This document shows positions 1 through 9,400 of a stretch of 54,598 nt of DNA, piece by piece; the first letter of the stretch is position 1; the number at the start of each line of letters is the position of its first letter. The notes beneath the pieces were generated by a model that worked only from the letters and a program-made list of their open reading frames with translations, did not search any database and had not been told where the DNA came from. The position numbers were made by a program, and so were the translations under genes. This stretch comes from Morganella morganii (GTDB taxonomy: Bacteria; Pseudomonadota; Gammaproteobacteria; Enterobacterales; Enterobacteriaceae). The stretch covers positions 975,646-1,030,243 of the forward strand of contig NZ_NRQY01000001.1 of assembly GCF_003996855.1 (NCBI RefSeq). The letters run 5' to 3'.

Positions 1-6
1 TTTCAT
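1..6 (-). CDS. Start of a gene running off the left edge
   Basis: On the minus strand an ATG at 6-4 is preceded at good spacing by GAGGAG (about 14-19), so a gene begins here and leaves the window after two codons (Met-Lys). Nothing can be said about its function. The 306 bases from here to the next gene would hold its promoter; I see no other feature in them. Confidence 0.5.
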
Positions 7-312
7 AGAAATCTCCTCAGTTCAGATTACGAGAAAATTCTACTTATGAACACACCGCTTTTTCGGGGGGAATAGACGTGAACCTCATCAAATTCCGTAG
101 AAGTTAAATGATATAGGCATTTGATTATGATGGATTTACCTGATAGAAATCGACACGACCTTGCTTTGTGAGATCCGGCAGCCCCGCTCTCTTTTCAGTT
201 TCACCAGACGATGGCCGGCCTGTGATATGGACATCTGCCGGGAAGTAAAATTGTCATGCACAGGCGTTTACGGTATTCTTCCGGGATCAGGAAAATAACA
301 GGATATTCATTC

Positions 313-576
313 ATGACAGCCCACACTTCTAACGACCCGTTGCATGGCGTTACTCTTGAAATGCAGGTTAATGCATTGGTTGCAAAATATGGTTGGGCAA
401 AGCTGAGTAAGTTAATCAATATTAACTGCTTTAAAAATGACCCCAGCGTGAAATCAAGTCTGAAATTTCTCCGCCGCACTCCCTGGGCCCGTACCGAAGT
501 TGAGATGTTATATCTCGATTCACTGGATGATGCTGATAAAAAAACAGACAGTATCTGGCCGGATGGTCCATGGTAA
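313..576 (+). CDS. VF530 / DUF2132 family small protein
   Basis: An 87-residue cytoplasmic protein of the VF530 (DUF2132) family, described as small DNA-binding-like proteins of unknown role. Family signatures seen are [17 protein letters not shown] near the N-terminus, then [30 protein letters not shown] and [11 protein letters not shown]. The reading frame is open from 256, but the family starts just before the NDPLHG motif, so the ATG at 313 is preferred; an AGGA lies about ten bases upstream. It is monocistronic, followed by a hairpin at 615-652. The family identification is firm and the function unknown. Confidence 0.85.
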   Translation: MTAHTSNDPLHGVTLEMQVNALVAKYGWAKLSKLININCFKNDPSVKSSLKFLRRTPWARTEVEMLYLDSLDDADKKTDSIWPDGPW

Positions 577-614
577 ATAACAGATAATACCGGCTTCCGT
601 TATTTCAGCGGAAC

Positions 615-652
615 CGGGACAGCACCTTATCGGATATATCTGCTGTCCCGGC
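615..652. repeat. Perfect 11-bp inverted repeat (hairpin)
   Basis: CCGGGACAGCA (615-625) is exactly complementary to TGCTGTCCCGG (642-652) across a 16-base loop. It follows the VF530 gene and precedes the next signal-peptide start. It has no T tract, so it is not a classical terminator, but it could still end transcription or protect a 3' end. Confidence 0.55.
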
Positions 653-700
653 GGTGAACACTCTCTTACCCTGTTCTGATTCAAAACGGTAAGGAATACC

Positions 701-1232
701 ATGAAAAAACTGACATTGTTATTGATATTCTTTTCTGCGGTTGTGTCTGCCCGCAGCGGAGGACACAGCAGTTATCGTTATGAACTCTGAGACTATTTTT
801 ATTTGCAGGCTGTCACCCTTTTCTGACATGTATGTTGAGGCGGGTATCACGGAAGTTCTGGCACGGAAAAATGCATCGCACCGCTGTCAGCTGACACAGG
901 GTGACGGCAGTATTTTCTGCAAAGAAGCCGATGCAAAGTGCTCGGTGAGTAAATTAATTACCAGAGAGAATGACCTACGAAGAGCTGTTATTATTTATGC
1001 AGAAAACTGGCAGCGGGGAAATTATCTTGAGATCAGTGAAGATATCCCGGATTTATACCGCTCAGATTTTAACGGAACCCTTTCTTCGGTGATTATTCCG
1101 CCGGGCTGGCAGGTGCGTTTTTATGAGGGTGAAAATTTCACCGGTGAATCTCACACCGAAACGAGCGGAAAAAAGAATGCACTTAATTATGGCAAAAAAA
1201 TCCGCTCTGTTCAGATTATAGCCGGGCGCTGA
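701..1232 (+). pseudogene. Secreted beta/gamma-crystallin-like protein, frameshifted
   Basis: An ATG at 701 opens a typical signal peptide (MKKLTLLLIFFSAVVSA) that in its own frame ends after 29 codons. The body of the protein continues in another frame from about 741 to 1232. Removing one C from the CCC run near 748-750 restores a signal peptide ending VVSA followed by AAEDTAVIV and the rest. The C-terminal half (IIYAENWQRGNYLEIS, then VIIPPGWQVRFYEGENFTGES, then IRSVQII) has the aromatic/Gly pattern of beta/gamma-crystallin or peptidase-inhibitor I36 folds. About 177 residues if repaired. It is either a real one-base insertion or a sequencing error. Target unknown. Confidence 0.65.
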
Positions 1233-1555
1233 TTAACTCCTCTGACAGCAACCATCCGGCGGTGCTGCTCCGGTACCGCTGATTTTTAACAACGCAGCAT
1301 ATTTTCAACATCTGCTCACCTTTTTTATTATCTCATGCCGTGATTGTAACGGTTTGTTTTCAATTACCTTGACCACTTTCCCAATTCAATCATTTGCTCA
1401 TATTTTTTAGTGACTTAGCCTTCCCTGCTTTCTTAAGATGAAAACGGATCTCATTAACACTTGATGTTATTTGTTTCAAAGTAACTGTTTCAGGGAAATT
1501 CACCGGAAATATCTGGTGTTTTGGTCAGGCATTATATAAAAATGAGTTTTTAACA
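1233..1555. other. Intergenic region upstream of the damaged TonB receptor
   Basis: A 323-base AT-rich stretch. It should contain the promoter of the receptor gene. I could not find a convincing Fur box of the GATAATGATAATCATTATC type, and the receptor ATG at 1556 has no good Shine-Dalgarno sequence. No coding potential seen. Confidence 0.4.
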
Positions 1556-3562
1556 ATGAAAATAAACAGCAGGAAACTGGCATTGGTTTCACTGATCCTG
1601 TCATATTCACAATTATCCGCCGGAGCGGAAAATACAGCAAAACAGGATACGGACAGTGGTGATACTTTAATTGTTACCGCGTCAGGGCGTGAAGAACAGC
1701 AGCGAAAATCCACCGTCACCACGCAGGTTATCGACAGCGATCAGATTGAACGTTCACGGGCAGAAAGTCTGACTGAGTTATTAGCACAGAATAGTGTCGG
1801 TTTTTTCAGTGAGTGGAGTCCGGGGCAGACATCCATTAATATCCGTGGTGCCGCTACCGATGGTCAGGGAAAAGATTTTGCCGGACAGGTGCTGGTATTA
1901 GTTAACGGCCGCCGTGCGGGAACCGCGAATTTATCCAAATTATCGCCGAAAGATGTCAGCCGGATTGAAGTTATCCGGGGACCCTCTTCCGTTATTTACG
2001 GCTCCCAGGCAATGGGCGGTGTGATTAATATTTTCCTGAAAAACGGATTAACTGACGAAGGCGGAAAAATCTCAGCGAAAACCGGTTCCTGGGGGATTGG
2101 CGCAAACTTATGGTGGCTATGGTTTCCGGAATGATGACGGTGATATTTACGGCTACGTCGGGTTTGAAGCCGGGCGCCGCGATGATTATCATTCCGGGAA
2201 AGGTGGCCACAAACAGGAAAATACCAACTGGGAACGTTTTGGATTAAGCGGAAATTTAGGCTGGCAGATTAATGAAAGTAACCTGCTTGATGTGTCTCTG
2301 CGGACAGACGGTATTTATGACGGCGGTTTCCGGGGATCAACCGGGAATATTTACGCCAAAGATACCCGTTATAACCGCTCAGCAGATGTGGTCTGGAAAA
2401 ACGGCACTGATGACAGTATTTTCAGAATGAACAGCCATGCCTATTTTGTGCAGGATGTGGATAATTTCCGCTGGGCATCACCGTTAACCGCAAAAACCCG
2501 CAGTGACCATAACCGCCGTCAGCTCGATATTTACGGCGTGAAATTCCAGCCGGTGATTAAACTCCATGAGCAGAACGATCTGTTATTAGGGGTTGATTAT
2601 GAATACAGCCGTTTGCGTTCAGAGCGGAATCAGGTCAGTGTCAGCGGAAATCCGCTGAAACAATCCGCACCATATGATAATAACCAGACTGAAAATCAGT
2701 ACGCCGTTTATTTCGATGACCGGCAGAGTTTATTTGACGATAGCTGGATAATCCGCGGCGGGATGCGTTATACCTACGGCAAAACCAAGCCACACAACTG
2801 GGGGCGGATTATATTACGCTGTCCGGCACGCAATATCTGGGAAACAGTTCCCTGAAAGCGGAAAGTAACCGTCAGTTTGAAGTGGACGCAACACTTGGTG
2901 ACTCACTGAACTCCGTGGATATTGCCCTGTTTCAGAATACTATTCAGAACAGAATACAGACCAATGTTCTGGCGCCGAATATCTATCAGTATGCCAACAG
3001 CGACGATGATATTGTGGTCCGCGGGCTGGAAATTAACAGCCGGGCCACCGTTAACCGTGTATTTGACTGGCAGACAGACTGGGATTGGGTCATGCGTTTA
3101 AACGGCAGCTGGAATTTCGATATGGAAGATAAAGGTGCCAAAATAACCGCGACCAATAACAGTAATAAAGTTCAGCGTATGTATCAGTATCAGGCCGCAT
3201 TTATTAACGAGCTTTATTTTACCAATGCCCGTTATCCGTGGAGCCTTCAGTTACAGGGCATTCTGCGCGGGCCGATGTGGTATAAAACCGAAGAAGGAAT
3301 TATTCCGGAGATCCGCCCTTATTCCTCGTATGTAATGCGTAAATCACCGTTTATGGTCTGGAATCTTCAGGCGGATGTGGATATCAGTCAGTCACTGACA
3401 TTGTACGGACGGATAGACAATATTCTGGATAAAAACGAGCATCCGGTATTTTTTGCCCTGGATGAAGACCCGTATGTCATGCTGCCGTCAAAATCAAACG
3501 GCAGCCTTGGAACGTCTATGCCCGGCCGGTCATTTATTGCCGGTGTGACATACCGTTTTTAA
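1556..3562 (+). pseudogene. TonB-dependent outer-membrane receptor, multiply broken
   Basis: The gene encodes a ligand-gated outer-membrane channel for iron-siderophore, haem or cobalamin. After a signal peptide (ending near SAGAE) comes a TonB-box-like DTLIVTA, then the plug domain with INIRGA and IEVIRGPSSVIYGSQAMGG, then barrel strands; the last residues (AGVTYRF) end in Phe as usual for outer-membrane proteins. Two breaks are seen. At 2091-2095 a G5 run shifts the frame; G4 would give SWGLAQTYGGYG. Near 2790-2810 RYTYGKTKPHN is joined out of frame to ADYITLSGTQYLGNSSLKAE. These segments are normally separated by several barrel strands, so this is probably an internal deletion. Downstream genes form the matching ABC importer. 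Ligand unknown. Confidence 0.8.
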
Positions 3563-3571
3563 CCGGCAATA

Positions 3572-4322
3572 ATGAAAGCCCTGATTATTATTATCACACT
3601 AAGCATGGCCCTGTGCCATGCTCTTCCTGCATTCAGTATGACGGCGCAATTATATGCGCCGGTTACACTGAACGAAAAACCGCAGCAAATTGTGACTATC
3701 TATGACCCCTGCCCGCCAGGCCACGCATCAGTTATTAACACCGCTGCGTAAATTCGGTATTCCTGTGCTGGTGCTGGTGCTGGAAGGAAACAGTATTGAG
3801 GAGATTATCCGTAATATCCGTCTGGTCGCACAGGTCACCAAAACAACGGAAAAAGGTGAACAGATAGCGGCGGAAATGGAACAACGGCTGCATAATGTAC
3901 AGCAAAAACCACCCGGCTACTGGGCGCCGCGGGTTATTATGATCACCGGACAAGTCAGTAACGGATTATTACTGGTTGCCCGGCCGCAGGCATACAAAAA
4001 AACACCCGGATATACTGCCGATTCCATTTTAAAAGCAGGCGGAACACTGGCGCTGGAGGAATATAAACATGCTGGGCCGGCACTGAAACAGGTATCCCCG
4101 GAAGCAATTATCGCTGCCGACCCTGATATTATTCTTTACACCATCGCCGGAGATAAAATCCGGGATTTGCTGACACTTCCCGACTGGTCACAAATGAACG
4201 CTGTTAAAAACAATGATATTTACCCGGTAAAAAGCGCTTATGTGCTTATTCCCGGCCCCCGGATTATTGACGGTATTGAATATATGTCTGACATATTTGA
4301 ACAATGGAGCCTGAAACAGTGA
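3572..4322 (+). pseudogene. Periplasmic iron/cobalamin-type binding protein, internally deleted
   Basis: Class III (BtuF/FecB-like) substrate-binding protein of the adjacent importer. A signal peptide starts at the ATG at 3572 (MKALIIIITLSMALCHALPA), followed by the first beta strand (NEKPQQIVTIYD). Immediately after, near 3695-3710, the frame changes and the sequence resumes at PARQATHQLLTPLRKFGIPVLVL, which in this family lies some 60-70 residues further on, in the second half of the N-lobe. The C-lobe is complete (DPDIILY, then LPDWSQMNAVKNNDIYPV, then PGPRIIDGIEYM). A deletion across the ligand-binding N-lobe plus a frameshift should abolish function. The stop overlaps the GTG start of the permease gene. 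Confidence 0.8.
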
Positions 4323-5302
4323 AAATAGTCAGTCTGTTATTCATCCTGTTTACTGCATTTATTTTTTCAGCCTGTGCGGGTCACACCTGGGAAAGTCCGC
4401 TGAAGGTGATCAGCGCCCTGTTTTACAGTGATGACCTGACATCCCGTTTATTAACAGAATGGCGTTTACCGCGTGTCATTACCGCCGGATTTACCGGGGC
4501 ATTACTGGGATTAAGCGGTGCTATTTTTCAGGGGGTATTCCGTAATCCGCTGGCGGAGCCCTGGTTATTAGGATCTTCCGGCGGTGCCGCGATCGGGGGA
4601 ACCGTCGCGTTATTAGTGCCGCTCGGATTACCGCTGGCGGTCTCGCTGCCGTTATTTGCATTCAGCGGTGCACTTGCGGCGATATTTATTGTGTTATCCG
4701 TTTCCAGAATTGCCGGATCATTGGATACCGCGACACTGTTATTAACCGGAGTGGCTGTCAGTGCAGTATTAAATGCCGCCCGCTCGTTTATGATGATGGC
4801 ATTATCTGATGAAAGTACCAGCCTCCAGGTGGTATTAAGCTGGATTTTGGGCGAAATACAAACGCCGTCCGGAGAAGGTCTGATCATCAGCCTGATATTA
4901 ACCCTCGCGTCTGTTTTTTTATCTGTTTATCTGTTATCTGACGGACTGGATTTAATGGGGCTGGACAGAACAATGGCAATGAGTTTCGGCTTATCCGTTG
5001 AACGGTTTACCGTGCTGGCTTTAATTTCAGGGTCCGCTATTGTGGCAATTGCCGTTTCACTCGGCGGCGTTGTTGGTTTTATCGGGCTGATTGCCCCGCA
5101 TATTGCCCGCTGGCAGGTCGGTGCCCGCCATAAATATGTTCTGCCCGCCTCTGCGGTAATTGGTGCGGCGCTGGTGATGTTCTCTGATGCATTATCGCGC
5201 AGTCTTTTGCCACCGGGAGAAATACCGCTCGGGCTGATTACGGCCTTTATCGGCGGCCCTTTCTTTATTTATCTGCTGGCAAAACGGGTGAGAAAATCAT
5301 GA
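4319..5302 (+). CDS. FecCD-family iron/cobalamin ABC permease
   Basis: Inner-membrane permease of an iron-siderophore/haem/cobalamin importer, about 327 residues with roughly ten hydrophobic helices. Family signatures include LPRVITAGFTGALLGLSGAIFQG, the NPLAEPWLLGSSGGAAIGG loop, and GVVGFIGLIAPHIAR near the C-terminus, which is the coupling helix region contacting the ATPase. The GTG at 4319 overlapping the binding-protein stop (GTGA) is the natural coupled start, although the frame is open from an ATG at 4304. It overlaps the ATPase gene by four bases. The reading frame is intact even though both upstream ligand-recognition genes are damaged. Confidence 0.9.
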   Translation: MKIVSLLFILFTAFIFSACAGHTWESPLKVISALFYSDDLTSRLLTEWRLPRVITAGFTGALLGLSGAIFQGVFRNPLAEPWLLGSSGGAAIGGTVALLVPLGLPLAVSLPLFAFSGALAAIFIVLSVSRIAGSLDTATLLLTGVAVSAVLNAARSFMMMALSDESTSLQVVLSWILGEIQTPSGEGLIISLILTLASVFLSVYLLSDGLDLMGLDRTMAMSFGLSVERFTVLALISGSAIVAIAVSLGGVVGFIGLIAPHIARWQVGARHKYVLPASAVIGAALVMFSDALSRSLLPPGEIPLGLITAFIGGPFFIYLLAKRVRKS

Positions 5303-6045
5303 TCACAGTGAATAACCTGAACGTCTGCAAACAGGGTAAAACAATACTGTCGGTTGATTCCCTGATATTACCCGCCAGAGGCAGTATTGCCCTTATCGGT
5401 CCGAATGGTTCCGGTAAGTCTACTCTGATAAAAGCATTATCCGGGCTGACCCCGGAGGTATTCAGCGCCGTGACACTGGACGGGAAAAATATCCGCCGTT
5501 ATAAGGGAGCGGCCAGGATGCAGAAAATCGGGCTGATCCCGCAGAGTTTTAATCCCTGCTGGGATCAGTGCACAGAGGAATTAATTTCTCTTGCCTCTGA
5601 GCGGGCATCTGATCCGAAAGCAGCAAAAGAAGCCGCCTGCCGGAAATATGAATTACAGCCGTTACTGGATAAACACTGGCATATATTATCGGGCGGGGAA
5701 AAAAGCCGGGTACTTACCGCGATGGCACTGATGTGTGATCCGCCGGTGATATTTGCCGATGAACCGGGTGCCGCTTTGGATATAAAACACCGCATGCAGC
5801 TGATTGAGGATTTAACGGCACAGGGAAAAGAAAAACTGGTAGTGGTGTGTCTGCACGAGCTGGATATGGTATTTCATTATTTTGAATCAGTTATTGTGTT
5901 ATCACAGGGACAATTACAGTATTTTGGTTCATCTGCGGCACTATTAGAGTCTTCTTTGTTAAATGAGGTCTTTGATGTGGAGTTCCGAAAAATAGAGATG
6001 GATGGTTACAGCACCGTTTATGCACACACTATTATCCGTTCATAA
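5299..6045 (+). CDS. ABC transporter ATPase of the iron/cobalamin importer
   Basis: Cytoplasmic ATPase (248 aa) of the FhuC/BtuD type that powers the FecCD permease. Walker A is GPNGSGKST (about residues 34-42), the signature is LSGGEKSR (about 133-140), Walker B is VIFADEP and the switch His is in CLHELD. It starts at an ATG overlapping the permease stop (ATGA). It is complete and is the last gene of the operon, before a hairpin at 6052-6082. Without its receptor and binding protein it probably has no cognate substrate unless it serves another binding protein. Confidence 0.9.
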   Translation: MITVNNLNVCKQGKTILSVDSLILPARGSIALIGPNGSGKSTLIKALSGLTPEVFSAVTLDGKNIRRYKGAARMQKIGLIPQSFNPCWDQCTEELISLASERASDPKAAKEAACRKYELQPLLDKHWHILSGGEKSRVLTAMALMCDPPVIFADEPGAALDIKHRMQLIEDLTAQGKEKLVVVCLHELDMVFHYFESVIVLSQGQLQYFGSSAALLESSLLNEVFDVEFRKIEMDGYSTVYAHTIIRS

Positions 6046-6051
6046 ATATAT

Positions 6052-6082
6052 AACCAGGCGGCCGTTTTGCTGCCGCCCGGTT
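6052..6082. terminator. Hairpin between convergent genes
   Basis: AACC...GGCGGC pairs with GCCGCC...GGTT around a short loop, between the end of the ATPase gene and the convergent end of nemA. No strong T tract on either side, so it is a probable but weak bidirectional terminator. Confidence 0.5.
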
Positions 6083-6090
6083 ATTATCTG

Positions 6091-7206
6091 TTATGACATA
6101 AACGGATAATCGGTATACCCTTCGGCACCACCGCCGTAGAAGGATTCCGGATGCTGCGGGTTAAGCGGCGCTTTTTTCGCCAGCCGCGCGGCCAGATCCG
6201 GGTTGGCGATATAATCACGGCCAAATGCCACTGCATCAATCAGCCCTTTTTCAATCAGATCTTCGGCTTTTTCCGGGGTATACGCACCGGCGCCGATAAT
6301 CACACCACTGAACAGCGCACGAACCTTACGACGGAAATCTTCACTGTACGGCTTACCGCCTGCCCAGTCCGGCTCGGACATATGCAGATAGGCAATATTG
6401 CGTTTATTCAGTTCTTCAATCAGATACAGGGCATCGGCCTCTTCATCCGGGCCGTTACTCATATTCTGGAATGAACCGATCGGTGAGACGCGGATACCGA
6501 TACGTTCCGGTCCCCACTCCGCACACACTGCATCCACCACTTCCAGTACCAGCTGGGCGCGGTTTTCGCGGCTCCCGCCGTACTGATCGTTGCGGTGATT
6601 GGCATCCGGAGATAAAAACTGATGCAGCAGATAGCCGTGGGCGGAGTGCAGTTCTGCCATATCAAACCCGGCCTCACGCGCATTGGCAACCGCCTGACGG
6701 AAATCATTCACAATGCCCGGGATCTCACAGGTTTCCAGAGCGCGCGGCATGGAGGTATCGACACGGATAGCATGGCCATTCTCATCACGCAGTGACGTCC
6801 GGGTTCCGGCGCTGATGGCAGACGGAGCCACCGGTGCCTGTTGTCCCGGCTGAATACTGTTATGGGAAATCCGCCCGGTATGCCACAGCTGAACAGCAAT
6901 GTGTCCGCCTGCCTCACGCACACCCGCCGTGATTTTTTCCCAGGCCGCAATCTGCTCCGGACTGTGCAGCCCCGGCGCACCGGCATAGCCTTTGGCTTGT
7001 GCGGAAATCTGGGTGGCTTCAGAGATAATCAGCCCGGCACCGGCACGCTGGCGGTAATACTCGCCCATCAGCGGAGTCGGAATATCACCGGGTTCGATAC
7101 TGCGCAGCCGGGTCAGCGGTGCCATAAATACGCGGTTTGGTGCGGTAAACGCCCCCACTTTCAGCGGGGTAAACAGTTTTTTCTGTGACGATGGATATTG
7201 TGACAT
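6091..7206 (-). CDS. nemA: N-ethylmaleimide reductase, old yellow enzyme family
   Basis: FMN- and NADPH-dependent ene-reductase (371 aa; E. coli NemA about 365) that reduces activated alkenes such as N-ethylmaleimide and can act on nitrate esters and other electrophiles. It is a TIM barrel beginning [23 protein letters not shown]. The substrate-binding His pair is in [16 protein letters not shown], followed by [11 protein letters not shown]. The phosphate-binding end is [11 protein letters not shown]...[12 protein letters not shown]. Start chosen at the ATG at 7206, with GGAG nine bases upstream. It lies just downstream of nemR on the same strand, the arrangement known from E. coli, so it is probably controlled by NemR. 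Confidence 0.95.
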   Translation of the reverse strand: MSQYPSSQKKLFTPLKVGAFTAPNRVFMAPLTRLRSIEPGDIPTPLMGEYYRQRAGAGLIISEATQISAQAKGYAGAPGLHSPEQIAAWEKITAGVREAGGHIAVQLWHTGRISHNSIQPGQQAPVAPSAISAGTRTSLRDENGHAIRVDTSMPRALETCEIPGIVNDFRQAVANAREAGFDMAELHSAHGYLLHQFLSPDANHRNDQYGGSRENRAQLVLEVVDAVCAEWGPERIGIRVSPIGSFQNMSNGPDEEADALYLIEELNKRNIAYLHMSEPDWAGGKPYSEDFRRKVRALFSGVIIGAGAYTPEKAEDLIEKGLIDAVAFGRDYIANPDLAARLAKKAPLNPQHPESFYGGGAEGYTDYPFMS

Positions 7207-7220
7207 AATATCTCCGGATT

Positions 7221-7238
7221 AGACCAGTCGACTAGTTT
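7221..7238. promoter_or_regulatory. Imperfect palindrome upstream of nemA, possible NemR site
   Basis: AGACCAGTCGACTAGTTT is an 18-base near-palindrome centred on TCGA, 15 bases before the nemA start. It keeps the AGACC half of the AGACC-N4-GGTCT motif seen before nemR, but the spacing and second half differ. It could be a secondary operator. Confidence 0.4.
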
Positions 7239-7279
7239 TCAGATAAATAAAAACACCTGTCGTGACGTATATAAAATAG

Positions 7280-7876
7280 TTACTCAGGCGCAGTAATCAG
7301 TGTTTCAACATGGGCCAGTGCACTTTCCAGCGGCGCGGTACTGCGGGAAATTTTTGCCTGCAAATTTGCCCCCAGCCACAGTGAATAAAGTACCTGTGCG
7401 GCGTGCTGTGCATCCCCTTCAAACGTCAGTGATTTCTCTTTCTTTCCGTTTTCCAGGCTCTGTGTCAGCAGCGCGATCACTTTACTGACGCCCTTATCCA
7501 TTGCGGCATTCATATCTTCCGATAAATCACACACTTCAGCAGATAATTTAACCGTCAGACAGCCCTGAATATGGCTGTGCTGACAGGCATTTTTCAGAAT
7601 ATCACCATAATACGCGAGAAAACGATCGCGGTAATTCCCTGCTCCGTGCTCAAAATGCCAGGTCAGGCGCTCCAGGTAATCTTCATAATAGCGTTCCAGC
7701 ATGACGACGCCGAATAATTCCTTGGAGCGAAAATAATGATAAAACGATCCCTTCGGCACTCCGGCTGTTTTCAGCAGTTCACTCAGCCCCATGCCGGTAA
7801 AGCCGTGCTGAAGACACAGGCGTTCGCCGGTGGCCAGAAGATGTTCGCGGGTATCGTGTTCAGTATGTCTGTTCAT
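7280..7876 (-). CDS. nemR: Redox/electrophile-sensing TetR repressor NemR
   Basis: TetR-family repressor (198 aa) of nemA. The N-terminal helix-turn-helix is GMGLSELLKTAGVPKGSFYHYF (about 28-49). In E. coli NemR, Cys106 and Lys175 mediate sensing of hypochlorite and electrophiles. Here the Cys of GCLTVKLSAEVCDLSED falls at residue 106 and the Lys of LQAKISRS at 175, so the sensor is conserved. A motif matching AGACC-N4-GGTCT lies 15 bases upstream of the ATG, suggesting autoregulation. nemA follows on the same strand after about 70 bases, so the two are probably co-transcribed. Confidence 0.95.
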   Translation of the reverse strand: MNRHTEHDTREHLLATGERLCLQHGFTGMGLSELLKTAGVPKGSFYHYFRSKELFGVVMLERYYEDYLERLTWHFEHGAGNYRDRFLAYYGDILKNACQHSHIQGCLTVKLSAEVCDLSEDMNAAMDKGVSKVIALLTQSLENGKKEKSLTFEGDAQHAAQVLYSLWLGANLQAKISRSTAPLESALAHVETLITAPE

Positions 7877-7890
7877 GGCGATACTCTAAT

Positions 7891-7904
7891 AGACCGACTG
7901 GTCT
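7891..7904. promoter_or_regulatory. Probable NemR operator
   Basis: AGACCGACTGGTCT is a perfect AGACC-N4-GGTCT inverted repeat just upstream of nemR. As far as I recall this matches the palindromic NemR box of E. coli, which supports NemR autoregulation of the nemR-nemA unit. Confidence 0.75.
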
Positions 7905-7913
7905 GTTGCAAGT

Positions 7914-9267
7914 TTATTTAAAACAAATTTCGCCCCAGCGAGCCAGACCGGCAGTTACCGAGCCGAAATCGTTTCCTCTGACGACAGGAATTCCCGGCAG
8001 TTGAGCCTCAATGGCACGGCATAACACCGGCGAACGGCCTGAACCGCCGGTGATAAAGATAGCATCTGGTGTCGCGCCGCCCTGCTGTACCGCATCATTC
8101 ACCAGGGAAATCATTTTATCTTTCGGGGAGGCAATGGATTCTTCCATTTCCGCCGCGCTGATCTCCGTTTCCAGCGTTTCACTGAGCAGGTGGATTGCCG
8201 CGCGGTATTGCGGCGAGGCGGAAAGCGCGATTTTTGCCTCTTCCGCGCGACGGACAATGCTGTAACCCAGGCTCTGGTTGTATACTTCCAGCAGACGCAG
8301 CAGTTTTTCCGGCTCTGCCGCATCCCGCTTCAGTTGCTGTAACAGCGTCAGGTTTTGGCGGGAATAGAACTCTTTTTGCGCCTCGGCATTATTAATGGCG
8401 ATCGGGTTCCAGAATTGCATCAGCGGCATCTCAATACCGGAGGCCGCACGGCTTTTCATTCCGAACAACGGCATCAGCTGTTTAAAGGCCAGATAAATAT
8501 CCAGATCATTTCTGCCGACCCGCTGTCCGCTGTGTGCCAGCAAGCTGCCGGTGCGATCTGCCTGTCCCCGGTAACCCGGCCCCATGCGGATAAGCGAACA
8601 GTCTGTGGTACCGCCGCCGATATCGACCACCAGCACGGTCTGATCAGTATTCAGCACCGATTCATATTCCAGCCCGGCAGCCACCGGTTCAAACTGAAAG
8701 GTCACGTCCTGAAAACCGGCCCGCTTTGCAGCCCGCAGAAGAATAGCTTCCGCCTGCTTATTTGCGTTTTCACCGCCCAGCCCGTGGAAGTTAACCGGCC
8801 TGCCGATTACGGTTTCTGTGATCATTTCCTGTGTGGACAGCTCAGCCTGAGACTTAATATTTGCCATCATGGCGCAGACCAGATCCTCAAAGAAGCTGAT
8901 TTGCACATCATGCAGTCCGGAGGCACCGAGAAAGGATTTCGGCGATTTGACGTAATACACATCACGCGGATCACTGAGATAGAGTTCCAGCGCCGACTGG
9001 CCGAACAGAATATCTTCCGGAACCAGTTCAATACCTTCCTCACGGTTATAAGGCAACAGAACGGCGTAATAGTTGTTCACCGGTATTATCTGATGGCGCA
9101 ATATTGCGGTGACGGAATAAGTGTTCGGATACGGATTCGCGTGTCGGTGCACACAGAGTGGACGGAATATAGACATTATCGCCCTCCAGCGGTAATAACG
9201 CTGGGGTGCCCTCTTTCATTACTGCCACTGAGCAGTTGGATGTTCCGTAATCAAAACCAATAAACAT
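7914..9267 (-). pseudogene. yegD: Hsp70-like putative chaperone YegD, frameshifted
   Basis: HSP70/actin-fold ATPase of unknown client. The N-terminal part starts at an ATG at 9267 (GGAGG upstream) with MFIGFDYGTSNCSVAVM and runs to EQLLRRSVAL, then TAA at 9046-9048. The remainder is in another frame from YNREEGIELV. The phosphate-2 motif VLVVDIGGGTTDCSL and adenosine motif FITGGSGRSP are present. The E. coli orthologue reads continuously through this point (RRAI-RYNREED), and removing one T of the TT near 9051 gives SVAYNREEG. The lesion is a single base, so it may be an assembly error; otherwise the gene is dead. The combined length (about 450 aa) is normal for YegD. Confidence 0.85.
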
Positions 9268-9400
9268 AATGCCTCCGCTGTTTGCCATGCCGGAAAAAAG
9301 CCGGAAACTTTACCGCAGACAACGGGGAAATACCAATAAAAAACGCGGGAATATGGGGCGGGAAAACAGATCCGGGAGTGATCCCCCCGGATCAGGTCAG

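Noticed and set aside
615..652. Attenuator or riboswitch before the crystallin-like gene
   Set aside because: Only one hairpin with a large loop and no T tract or alternative structure; kept as a simple inverted repeat.
8355..9263. Long plus-strand ORF of 302 codons
   Set aside because: It is antisense to yegD, which has clear homology on the other strand.
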